Origin: an uncultured Gemmatimonadota bacterium
GTDB taxonomy: Bacteria; Gemmatimonadota; Gemmatimonadetes; Gemmatimonadales; GWC2-71-9
DNA: 5,032 nucleotides
Assembly: GCA_946479805.1 (NCBI GenBank)
Contig: CAMLHP010000154.1
Coordinates: 1-5,032 of the forward strand
Direction of reading: 5' to 3'
The position numbers and the translations under genes were made by a program. A model generated the notes under the pieces. It made no database searches, was not told where the DNA came from, and saw only the letters and a program-made list of their open reading frames with translations. This document shows positions 1 to 5,032 of this stretch, piece by piece. Position 1 is the first letter of the stretch. Each line of letters starts with the position of its first letter.

Positions 1-575
1 CCCATCGCCAGCAGCTCGGCGATGATCACCCGGCGGATTTCCTCGCCCTTGTCCACCGGACCCAGGTCGAAGTAGCCGGCGTCATCATGGGTGTCGGTGG
101 TGGCCGCCCCATCGGGGCCGCGCTCGAACAGGAAGAACTCCGCCTCGCAACCGGCCATCATCTGGTAGCCCAGCTTCGCCGCGCGGGCCAGCTGCCGCTT
201 GAGCGTCAGCCTGGGGCAGCCGTCGAATGGCTCGTCGTCCGGAGTGTGGATGTCGCAGATCAGCCGAGCCACTCGCCCGCTCGCGTCCTCGCCCGGAAGA
301 ATCCGGAACGTGGCAAGATCGGGCTTGAGCAGCATATCGCTCTCCTCGATCCGTACAAATCCCTCGATCGAGGAACCATCGAAGATGATCTCGCCCTCGA
401 GCGCCTTGGCAACGCGGCTCTTGGGCACCTCGACGTTCTTGTTGATGCCCTGGAGGTCGGTGAACTGCAGCCGCAGGAAATCGACCTCGAACCGCTCGAC
501 CAGTGCCAGCACGTCCTGCTTGCTGGCGCCGGCGAGGGAGGTGGGGAAGTCGGCGAGGAGAGGCTTGGAGTTCAA
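1..575 (-). CDS. glnA: Glutamine synthetase, type I, N-terminal part (cut by window edge)
   Basis: Makes glutamine from glutamate, ammonia and ATP in the cytoplasm; the family forms dodecamers. The 191 visible codons cover the beta-grasp N-terminal domain and the start of the catalytic domain. Seen: FLRLQFTDLQGINKNVEVP (33-51), the FDGSSIEGF loop (65-73; Asp66 matches the conserved loop Asp lining the neighbouring subunit's active site), VRIEESDM (74-81), and the GCEAEFFLF metal-site strand (142-150). Arg75 lines up with the Bacillus subtilis glutamine synthetase Arg62 involved in feedback inhibition, which suggests the GSI-alpha branch (inference). An in-frame stop lies at 596-594. The only usual start before the conserved region is TTG at 575-573; the GTG at 512-510 would remove part of the first helix. 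No Shine-Dalgarno sequence sits just before the TTG. The gene is divergent from the zinc-ribbon gene. Family identity is very secure; the start is uncertain. Confidence 0.95.
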   Translation of the reverse strand, partial: MNSKPLLADFPTSLAGASKQDVLALVERFEVDFLRLQFTDLQGINKNVEVPKSRVAKALEGEIIFDGSSIEGFVRIEESDMLLKPDLATFRILPGEDASGRVARLICDIHTPDDEPFDGCPRLTLKRQLARAAKLGYQMMAGCEAEFFLFERGPDGAATTDTHDDAGYFDLGPVDKGEEIRRVIIAELLAM

Positions 576-614
576 GGAGTTGGGGATTAGGGGTCAGGGA
601 TCGGGGACTGGGGA
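573..614 (-). repeat. Heptanucleotide tandem array, glnA-proximal arm
   Basis: Read on the minus strand from 614 down, six consecutive 7-nt units fit YCCCYRA or close variants: TCCCCAG, TCCCCGA, TCCCTGA, CCCCTAA, TCCCCAA and the degenerate CTCCTTG. The last unit ends in the TTG proposed as the glnA start. Units vary by one to three bases while the 7-nt spacing is exact. The period and C-rich consensus resemble the STRR heptamer repeats described in cyanobacteria, but common origin is not implied. Confidence 0.85.
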
Positions 615-633
615 ATGTAGGGCGCAACTCCTT
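574..633 (-). promoter_or_regulatory. Inverted repeat AAGGAGTTG / CAACTCCTT around the glnA leader
   Basis: A perfect 9-nt inverted repeat (633-625 and 582-574 on the minus strand) encloses 42 nt of heptamer repeat and spacer. In a glnA transcript the upstream arm AAGGAG looks like a strong Shine-Dalgarno sequence, but it lies about 50 nt from the TTG start. The downstream arm CAACUCCUU overlaps that start. Pairing would hide both. Whether the RNA includes both arms depends on the transcription start, which cannot be seen. Confidence 0.4.
582..613 (+). other. Potential G-quadruplex, plus strand
   Basis: Five runs of G (582-585, 590-593, 597-599, 603-606, 610-613) are separated by loops of 4, 3, 3 and 3 nt. 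This satisfies the usual G3+N1-7 pattern with one run to spare. The G-rich strand is the template strand for glnA. Folding is predicted from pattern only. The motif follows from the heptamer array, so it may be a by-product of the repeat. Confidence 0.55.
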
Positions 634-662
634 AACCCGCCACGATATCACGTTCTCCCTGC

Positions 663-715
663 TTCCTGACCCCTGATCCCTGATTGATTCCTGACCCCTG
701 GTCCCCGACCCCTTA
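663..715 (+). repeat. Heptanucleotide tandem array, zinc-ribbon-gene arm
   Basis: Seven 7-nt units occur on the plus strand: TTCCTGA, CCCCTGA and TCCCTGA at 663-683, a 4-nt break TTGA, then TTCCTGA, CCCCTGG, TCCCCGA and CCCCTTA at 688-715. A further C-run follows directly up to the ATG at 727. The consensus matches the array before glnA but on the opposite strand, so both arrays read outward toward their own gene. Confidence 0.88.
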
Positions 716-726
716 GATTCCCCCCC
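695..726 (-). other. Potential G-quadruplex, minus strand
   Basis: Minus-strand G runs lie opposite C695-698, C703-706, C709-712 and C720-726, with loops of 4, 2 and 7 nt. This fits G3+N1-7. The motif ends directly against the ATG of the zinc-ribbon gene and lies on that gene's template strand, mirroring the plus-strand motif at 582-613. Confidence 0.5.
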
Positions 727-1440
727 ATGCCAGCCCGCTTCTGCCCCTCCTGCGGCGCCGAACTCTCGGCCCAGGCCCGTTTCTGCCACCGGTGCGGCGC
801 GCCAGCTGGAGCTGCGGCGGTGCGGAGCTCCAATCCCGAGCGCACCGCGTGGATCATCGCGTCGATTGTGGTACTGTCGCTGCTGGGCGTCATCGGCTGG
901 AGGATGTTCAAGGGCACCAGTGCCGCGCCTCCCCCCGTGATGGGGAATGCCGGCAATGTGGCACCCGCCACCGTGGGCCCCGATCCCGGCGGGAATCTCG
1001 CCACTGGTCAGGCGCCCGACATCAGCCAGCTCTCGCCGGAAGAGCGCTTCCTTCGCCTCAACAATCGGGTGATGACTGCCGCGGGCCAGCGCGACAGCGC
1101 CACCGTGGTCAACTTCACCCCCATGGCGCTCGGCGCCTACGCCCAGCTTCCGGCGCCCACGCTGGATGACCGCTACCATGCGGCGGTCCTCAATGCCCAG
1201 GTCGGGCGCTTCGAAGAGGCGCTGGCGCTCACCGATACCATGCTCGCCGAGGCACCGAAGCACCTCCTCGCCCGGGTGGTCCAGGGCGACGTGGCGGAAC
1301 TGACGGGAAACACCGCCGCCCTGGCGGCGGCACGAACGGCGTTCCTCGGGTCGTGGGACACGGAGATCACCCAGCGCCGCGAAGAATACGCCGACCACCG
1401 GGACGTGCTCGACGACTTCCGGCAGCGAGCCGGCAACTAG
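727..1440 (+). CDS. Zinc-ribbon, single-pass membrane protein with TPR-like C-terminal region
   Basis: 237 residues of unknown specific function. The N-terminus is a zinc-ribbon: CPSCG (6-10) and CHRCG (20-24) give Cys6, Cys9, Cys20 and Cys23, a CxxC-x10-CxxC arrangement expected to bind one zinc. One hydrophobic segment, about residues 41-58 (WIIASIVVLSLLGVIGW), should cross the inner membrane. A Pro/Gly/Ala-rich linker follows (about 62-98). Then comes a helical region whose stretch 147-205 (DDRYHAAVLNAQ, GRFEEALALTDTMLAEAP, LLARVVQGDVAELTG) looks like one or two tetratricopeptide-type helix pairs. Topology is probably zinc-ribbon inside, TPR-like part in the periplasm. The ATG is fixed by the closeness of the first cysteines; no Shine-Dalgarno precedes it, only C-rich repeat. 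Divergent from glnA and followed by a likely terminator, so probably monocistronic. TPR assignment is by eye. Confidence 0.88.
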   Translation: MPARFCPSCGAELSAQARFCHRCGAPAGAAAVRSSNPERTAWIIASIVVLSLLGVIGWRMFKGTSAAPPPVMGNAGNVAPATVGPDPGGNLATGQAPDISQLSPEERFLRLNNRVMTAAGQRDSATVVNFTPMALGAYAQLPAPTLDDRYHAAVLNAQVGRFEEALALTDTMLAEAPKHLLARVVQGDVAELTGNTAALAAARTAFLGSWDTEITQRREEYADHRDVLDDFRQRAGN

Positions 1441-1456
1441 AAACGGGCGCATGTAC

Positions 1457-1475
1457 GGGCGCACCGCGTGCGCCC
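1457..1475 (+). terminator. GC-rich hairpin, possible intrinsic terminator
   Basis: A perfect 8-bp stem, GGGCGCAC (1457-1464) with GTGCGCCC (1468-1475), closes a 3-nt loop 17 nt after the zinc-ribbon gene's stop codon. The following sequence (TGCCTCTTCT) is pyrimidine-rich but has no clean U-run, so termination efficiency is uncertain. A second GGGCGC copy lies at 1445-1450. Confidence 0.45.
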
Positions 1476-1479
1476 TGCC

Positions 1480-1506
1480 TCTTCTACCTCCTCTACCTCT
1501 TCTACC
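1480..1506 (+). repeat. Three 9-nt tandem repeats before the mqnD-like start
   Basis: Three exact-period units, TCTTCTACC, TCCTCTACC and TCTTCTACC, differ at one position. They end 3 nt before the ATG at 1510 and occupy the place where a Shine-Dalgarno sequence would be expected. An upstream in-frame GTG (1468) would translate them as a Ser/Ser/Thr repeat, which is unlike an enzyme N-terminus and overlaps the hairpin. Confidence 0.85.
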
Positions 1507-1509
1507 CCG

Positions 1510-2355
1510 ATGCAGACCATTCATGTAGCCCACAGCCCTGATTCCGACGACGCGTTCATGTTCTACGCGCTGGCGGAAGGCCTCATAGACACCGGCGACC
1601 TGCGCTACGAACACGAACTGTCCGACATCGAGAGCCTCAACCGGAGGGCACTGAACGGCGACCTCGAGGTCTCCGCGGTTTCGATCCACGCCTACGCCTA
1701 CCTCTGGCGCAGCTATGCGCTGCTCGATTCCGGCTCCTCGATGGGCGATGGCTACGGCCCCCGGCTGGTGGCGCGGGAGCCCGCGCCTGCCGACCGGCAA
1801 TCGGCGCTCCGCGGCAAGCGGGTGGCGGTGCCGGGCAAGTTCACCACCGCGTATCTCGCGCTGCAGCTCTACCAGCCCGACTTCGAGCCGGTGGTGATGG
1901 CATTCGACACCATCGAGGACGCCGTCGCTGCGGGCGAAGCCGACGTGGGCCTGCTGATCCACGAGGGCCAGCTGACATTCCAGGATCAGGGACTGCATCT
2001 GTGGCAGGATCTGGGTGAATGGTGGATGACCGACACCGGCTTGCCGCTACCGCTGGGTGGCAACGTGGTGCGGCGCGACCTTGGCCCCGAAGTGGTGGCA
2101 CAGGTGGCCCGCGACCTTCGGGCCAGCATCGAGTACGCCCTCGCCAACCGGGCGCCCGCGCTGGAGCATGCGTCGCGCTTCAACCGCGGGATCGGCGCCG
2201 AGCGCACCGACACATTCGTCGGGATGTATGTCAACGAGTGGACCGTGAGTTATGGCGAGCGCGGGCGCCAGGCGGTCCGGCAGCTGCTGGACCGCGCATG
2301 GGCCGCTGCGATTATCCCGGAGCGGGTCGAAGTGGAGTTCGTGGACGAGCGCTGA
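1510..2355 (+). CDS. mqnD: MqnD-like protein, 1,4-dihydroxy-6-naphthoate synthase family (futalosine menaquinone pathway)
   Basis: 281 residues, close to the usual length of MqnD, which converts cyclic dehypoxanthinyl futalosine to 1,4-dihydroxy-6-naphthoate in the cytoplasm. The fold is that of periplasmic solute-binding proteins, but no signal peptide is visible. Family marks in order: VAHSPDSDDAFMFYAL (6-21), ELSDIESLNRRAL (36-48), IHAYAYL (59-65), GDGYGPRLVAR (79-89), VAVPGKFTTAY (105-115), GLLIHEGQLTF (147-157), DLGEWW (167-172) and TGLPLPLG (176-183). His151 matches the histidine proposed as catalytic in Thermus thermophilus MqnD (His145), and TTAY 112-115 matches its ligand-binding loop. 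The family's SPCPND motif here reads SPDSDD. The ATG at 1510 begins exactly where the family begins; the GTG at 1468 would add only repeat-encoded residues. No other menaquinone gene is visible. The MqnA/MqnD superfamily is certain; MqnD rather than a relative is likely. Confidence 0.88.
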   Translation: MQTIHVAHSPDSDDAFMFYALAEGLIDTGDLRYEHELSDIESLNRRALNGDLEVSAVSIHAYAYLWRSYALLDSGSSMGDGYGPRLVAREPAPADRQSALRGKRVAVPGKFTTAYLALQLYQPDFEPVVMAFDTIEDAVAAGEADVGLLIHEGQLTFQDQGLHLWQDLGEWWMTDTGLPLPLGGNVVRRDLGPEVVAQVARDLRASIEYALANRAPALEHASRFNRGIGAERTDTFVGMYVNEWTVSYGERGRQAVRQLLDRAWAAAIIPERVEVEFVDER

Positions 2356-2406
2356 GCATCTGTCTTTCGCGCGCCCGATTCCCTACTTTCAAGCAGCGAC
2401 TTGCCT

Positions 2407-2410
2407 GGAG
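2407..2410 (+). promoter_or_regulatory. Ribosome binding site deciding a GTG start
   Basis: GGAG lies 5 nt before the GTG at 2416. This supports that codon over the TTG at 2401, which has no comparable purine-rich sequence before it. Confidence 0.6.
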
Positions 2411-2415
2411 CTTAC

Positions 2416-3480
2416 GTGGCCCGAGCTGATGGTCCCGTCGCCATTCTTGTGGTGGACGACGAAGATGCGATCCGAAGCGCGCTGAAGCGCTTTCTCACCG
2501 GCCGCGGCTACGAGGTCGTCACCGCGGCAACTGGTGCCGAGGCCCTCGAGGCGCTGGAACGGCGGAAGATCACCGGCATGCTGCTGGACGTGATGCTGCC
2601 CGACGCCAGCGGCATCGAGCTGGTGCCGCAGGTGATGCAAATTGAGCCGGACATCGCGCTGCTCATCCTCACCGCGGTCAACGATGCCACCGCCGCGGCG
2701 CTCTGCATGCAGCGCGGCGCCACTGACTACCTGACCAAGCCAATCGACCTTGAGGTCCTGGGCCGGGCCATGCAGCGCGCGCTCGACCACCGCCATGCGC
2801 GGCTCGAGGACAAGGAGATCAATCGCTGGCTCAAGGAGGAGGTCGCGGTGAAGGCCGCCGAAGTGCGGCTGGAGCGCGCCAACCTGGAGCGGATCTCGGT
2901 CGCCACTCTTGAGGCGCTGGTCAACGCGCTCGAGGCCAAGGACCCCTATCTCCGGGGCCATTCCGCCCGGGTTGCCGACATGGCCGCCACCATCGCGGCC
3001 GAGATGGGCTTCGGCGACGAGGATATCGAGCGGGTCCGCACCGCCGGCCGGCTGCACGACATCGGCAAGATCGGGATCCGCGAGGAGATCCTCAACAAGC
3101 AGGGCCCCCTCACCGACGAGGAGTACGAACACGTCCAGCAGCACGTCGTGGTGGGTTCCCAGATCCTCGCTCCGCTGGTCCACCTCAAGAGCGTGATTCA
3201 GTTCGTCCGCAGTCACCACGAGCGCTGGGACGGCCAGGGCTACCCTGACCGCATCGCCGGCGACGCCATCCCCTTCGGCGCGCGCATCATAGGCGCCGTC
3301 GAGATCTACGATGCCCTGACCACAAGCCGGCCCTACCAGGAGAAAATGCCTCCCGCCATGGCGGTGGAGCGCATGCGCGACCTGCTGGGCACGGTTCTTG
3401 ATCCTGCGGTGCACAACGCACTTGAAACCGTTGTACTTCACCGCCCAACGCTCACGTTCCTCGACGAAGCGAAGGGCTGA
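2416..3480 (+). CDS. Response regulator with HD-GYP domain (predicted c-di-GMP phosphodiesterase)
   Basis: 354 residues, cytoplasmic. Receiver domain, about residues 8-125: acidic pocket Asp14/Asp15, phospho-acceptor Asp58 in LLDVMLPD, Thr86 in LTA, and Lys108 in YLTKP. A charged helical linker (about 126-170) joins it to an HD-GYP domain (about 170-335). Metal and catalytic positions are all present: His182, HD 214-215 within HDIGKIGI, Lys218, His243, HHE 267-269, GYP 275-277 in DGQGYP, and Asp299 in YDAL. HD-GYP proteins of this layout (RpfG type) hydrolyse cyclic di-GMP to GMP or pGpG, so activity is expected, with phosphorylation by an unseen histidine kinase controlling it. The gene lies 60 nt after the mqnD-like gene and 16 nt before the next regulator, so it is probably first in a three-gene operon. 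Other cyclic dinucleotides are possible substrates for this family. Confidence 0.95.
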   Translation: MARADGPVAILVVDDEDAIRSALKRFLTGRGYEVVTAATGAEALEALERRKITGMLLDVMLPDASGIELVPQVMQIEPDIALLILTAVNDATAAALCMQRGATDYLTKPIDLEVLGRAMQRALDHRHARLEDKEINRWLKEEVAVKAAEVRLERANLERISVATLEALVNALEAKDPYLRGHSARVADMAATIAAEMGFGDEDIERVRTAGRLHDIGKIGIREEILNKQGPLTDEEYEHVQQHVVVGSQILAPLVHLKSVIQFVRSHHERWDGQGYPDRIAGDAIPFGARIIGAVEIYDALTTSRPYQEKMPPAMAVERMRDLLGTVLDPAVHNALETVVLHRPTLTFLDEAKG

Positions 3481-3496
3481 GCGCAGGCAGGGGTCC

Positions 3497-3868
3497 ATGG
3501 CCGGGCTTGTCCTGGTTATCGACGATGATGTCGTGGAGCGTGAACTGTTGCAGCGTTGCCTTGCTGCAGCAGGTTATCGGGTGCTGCTCGCCAGCGACGG
3601 AGAGGCCGGCCTCGACGTGGCCGGGCGGCAGGCACCCGACCTGATCCTGCTCGACGTGGTGATGCCCAACCTCAACGGTTTCCAGACCTGCCGGCGCCTT
3701 CGGCGGCAGCCCGGCACCGCCGCGACTCCCATCGTAATGCTGACCTCGAAGGACCAGGATGCAGACCGGTACTGGGCGGACCAGGTGGGTGTCTCGGCCT
3801 ACCTCACCAAACCGGTGGACATCCCACAGCTTCTGGCCACCGCGGCCGAGCTGGCTCCGCCGCCATGA
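3497..3868 (+). CDS. Single-domain response regulator, CheY/PilH-like
   Basis: 123 residues, a receiver domain and nothing else. Asp9/Asp10/Asp11 form the acidic pocket, Asp53 in LLDVVMPNLNG is the phospho-acceptor, Thr83 in MLTSKDQ and Lys105 in YLTKPVD complete the switch. The stretch TSKDQDADRYWADQVGVSAYLTKP (83-106, with Trp93) resembles PilG/PilH-type regulators of type IV pilus chemosensory systems more than flagellar CheY; this is a by-eye comparison. There is no output domain, so it must act by protein contact or as a phosphate sink. AGGGG at 3489-3493 is a usable ribosome binding site 3 nt from the ATG. Its stop overlaps the next gene's start (ATGA), implying translational coupling with the HEAT-repeat protein. 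Confidence 0.94.
   Translation: MAGLVLVIDDDVVERELLQRCLAAAGYRVLLASDGEAGLDVAGRQAPDLILLDVVMPNLNGFQTCRRLRRQPGTAATPIVMLTSKDQDADRYWADQVGVSAYLTKPVDIPQLLATAAELAPPP
3865..3868 (+). other. ATGA stop/start overlap
   Basis: The start ATG (3865-3867) of the HEAT-repeat gene shares bases with the TGA (3866-3868) of the single-domain regulator. This is typical of translational coupling and supports co-expression of the two proteins. Confidence 0.85.
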
Positions 3869-5032
3869 ACTTCCTCCGTGTAATCCTCTACACCGCGCTC
3901 GCCATGGCGGTGCTGCTGGTGCTGTCGGTCATCGTGTGGCTGGCCTACACCGCCATCCTCAACCGGCTCGAGCGAAGGCTGGCCGCCCGCAAGGGTCCCT
4001 ACCGGGACCTGGTCGCCGGACTCGCGACCCGCGAGCGTGAGCTGCTCGAACCGGCCATTCGCCAGCTGGGCACACTCCGCGACTTCGATGCACTCGAGGC
4101 TGTGCTGGAGGAACAGGCCCGATCCACCACCGAGCGGCCTCCCTGGCTGCTCGATGCCTATGACCGGCTCGGCCTGGTGGACAAGTACATCGAACGGCTC
4201 CGCAACGCCCGCCGCTGGCGCGATCGTGCCTTCGCCGCCGAACTGCTGGGCCGGGTGGGCAACGCCAAGGCGGTGGGGCCGCTGCTCGACACGGTGTCCG
4301 CCACCGGCGCAGAGGACGCCGACGTCCGAGAGATCGCCCTCAGGGCGCTGGCGCGCATCGCCGATCCCCGCGCCGTGGAGCCGCTGGTTCATGCTCTCCG
4401 CTCGTCCAAGGTGTGGCTGACGCCCCGCATCGCCGACATCCTGGCCCGGCATGCCGATGACGCAGTCGCGCCCATGCTTGCGCTGCTGGATGAGGGCGGC
4501 CGCCACCATGCCCGCGCCTGGGCTGCCAGCGTATTGGGAGAGGTCCGGGCCCACCGCGCGTTCCCGTCGCTGATACGCGCACTGGGCGATCCCGATGACG
4601 AGGTGCGGGCCAAGGCATCCGGTGCACTGGGCAAGCTCGGCGATCGCCGCGCAATTCCCTACCTGCTTGAGCACCTCCTGACCGACCCCGCTCCATTTGT
4701 GCGTGCCCGCATAGCCGGCGCGCTGGGGCAGTTCGACGATCCTGACGTCATTGAGCGACTGGTGCGTGCCCTGGGTGACCCCGCGTGGTGGGTGCGGATG
4801 CGGAGCGTGGAGGCGCTCGAGCAGATTGGACCCCAGGCCGAGTCCCCACTGCTCATCGCCCTCGACGATCCCGATCCCGAGCTGCGCATCCGTGCGGCAG
4901 TTGCACTTGAGCGCCTCGGGGTACCGGGCCGCACGGTGCGGATGATCGAGGAGGACGACCGGCCGGAGCAGGCGCGGGAGGTGCTGTCGAAGTTCGCCAA
5001 CGCCGGAGCGCGCGAGCTCATCGCCGAGCTGC
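3865..5032 (+). CDS. Membrane-anchored HEAT-repeat protein, N-terminal part (cut by window edge)
   Basis: 389 complete codons are visible and the frame is open to the window end. An N-terminal hydrophobic helix (about 6-32, rich in Leu, Val and Ala) ends in an Arg-rich patch (NRLERRLAARK, 33-43), which by the positive-inside rule puts the long C-terminal part in the cytoplasm. A helical stretch (44-115) precedes tandem alpha-helical repeats from about 118. Clear units include DVREIALRALARIADPRAVEPL (153-174), DEVRAKASGALGKLGDRRAI (245-264), PFVRARIAGALGQFDDPDVI (277-296), WVRMRSVEALEQIG (309-322) and ELRIRAAVALERLG, with about eight units in all. The pattern (V/R-A---AL--LGD-RA---L---L-D) is the HEAT/PBS-lyase type, normally a protein-binding scaffold. 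No enzymatic motif is seen. There is no good ribosome binding site; the ATG overlaps the preceding TGA, so translation is probably coupled. Its partner is unknown; the adjacent receiver is an obvious candidate. Confidence 0.9.
   Translation, partial: MNFLRVILYTALAMAVLLVLSVIVWLAYTAILNRLERRLAARKGPYRDLVAGLATRERELLEPAIRQLGTLRDFDALEAVLEEQARSTTERPPWLLDAYDRLGLVDKYIERLRNARRWRDRAFAAELLGRVGNAKAVGPLLDTVSATGAEDADVREIALRALARIADPRAVEPLVHALRSSKVWLTPRIADILARHADDAVAPMLALLDEGGRHHARAWAASVLGEVRAHRAFPSLIRALGDPDDEVRAKASGALGKLGDRRAIPYLLEHLLTDPAPFVRARIAGALGQFDDPDVIERLVRALGDPAWWVRMRSVEALEQIGPQAESPLLIALDDPDPELRIRAAVALERLGVPGRTVRMIEEDDRPEQAREVLSKFANAGARELIAEL

Noticed and set aside
638..653. Operator-like palindrome around GATATC between the heptamer arrays
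   Set aside because: Only the central 6 bp are symmetrical; the flanking CACG copies are direct repeats rather than inverted, so it is not a good two-fold operator.
87..669. Two plus-strand open frames (87-590 and 199-669)
   Set aside because: Both are antisense to glnA, whose minus-strand frame gives unmistakable glutamine synthetase sequence. The second also runs through the repeat array.
582..715. Heptamer arrays as a CRISPR array or origin iterons
   Set aside because: There are no spacers of constant length between repeats, no cas genes, no dnaA or rep gene and no AT-rich unwinding region. The 7-nt period is continuous and the two arms are inverted.
85..1998. 637-residue minus-strand open frame across glnA, the intergenic repeats, and the zinc-ribbon and mqnD-like genes
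   Set aside because: It is a GC-bias shadow. It reads glnA in the wrong frame and the other two genes antisense, and has no domain-like sequence. The real genes in the same DNA carry clear family motifs.
2356..2415. Promoter or terminator between the mqnD-like gene and the HD-GYP gene
   Set aside because: No stable hairpin with a T-run and no convincing -35/-10 pair can be seen in these 60 nt. A promoter is plausible from the change of function but is not supported by sequence.
2389..3498. 369-residue minus-strand open frame
   Set aside because: Exactly antisense to the HD-GYP response regulator, whose catalytic motifs are all intact. Its composition is typical of a shadow frame in high-GC DNA.
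3799..4674. 291-residue minus-strand open frame
   Set aside because: Antisense to the HEAT-repeat gene; no recognisable motifs, while the plus strand shows regular HEAT units.

Overview
The window is a GC-rich bacterial chromosomal segment, densely coded, with strong third-position G/C bias. Two traits fit Gemmatimonadota or a similar high-GC lineage: a futalosine-pathway menaquinone gene of the MqnD type, and a response regulator cluster joined to a membrane HEAT-repeat protein. This placement is an impression from gene content, not a sequence comparison. Nothing points to phage, a plasmid, an insertion sequence, CRISPR, tRNA or rRNA.

Layout. Positions 575 down to 1 (minus strand) hold the N-terminal 191 codons of a type I glutamine synthetase, cut by the window edge. 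A divergent intergenic region (576-726) separates it from a plus-strand gene for a zinc-ribbon, single-pass membrane protein (727-1440). After a likely hairpin terminator and a 9-nt tandem repeat comes an MqnD-like gene (1510-2355). Then follows an apparent three-gene operon: a REC/HD-GYP response regulator (2416-3480), a single-domain CheY/PilH-like regulator (3497-3868), and a membrane-anchored HEAT-repeat protein (3865 to beyond 5032) whose start overlaps the preceding stop codon.

How the genes work together. glnA (nitrogen assimilation) and the MqnD-like gene (menaquinone precursor synthesis) are housekeeping genes and are probably independent. The last three genes look like one signalling unit: a predicted c-di-GMP phosphodiesterase under phosphorylation control, a stand-alone receiver, and an inner-membrane scaffold. 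No sensor kinase is visible, so the kinase is probably elsewhere.

The most unusual DNA is non-coding. The 151-bp glnA/zinc-ribbon intergenic region carries two oppositely oriented arrays of a 7-nt repeat, each running up to a start codon and each giving a G-quadruplex-capable strand. A 9-nt C/T-rich repeat sits in the same position before the MqnD-like start. These three genes lack an ordinary Shine-Dalgarno sequence close to the start, unlike the first two genes of the regulator operon.
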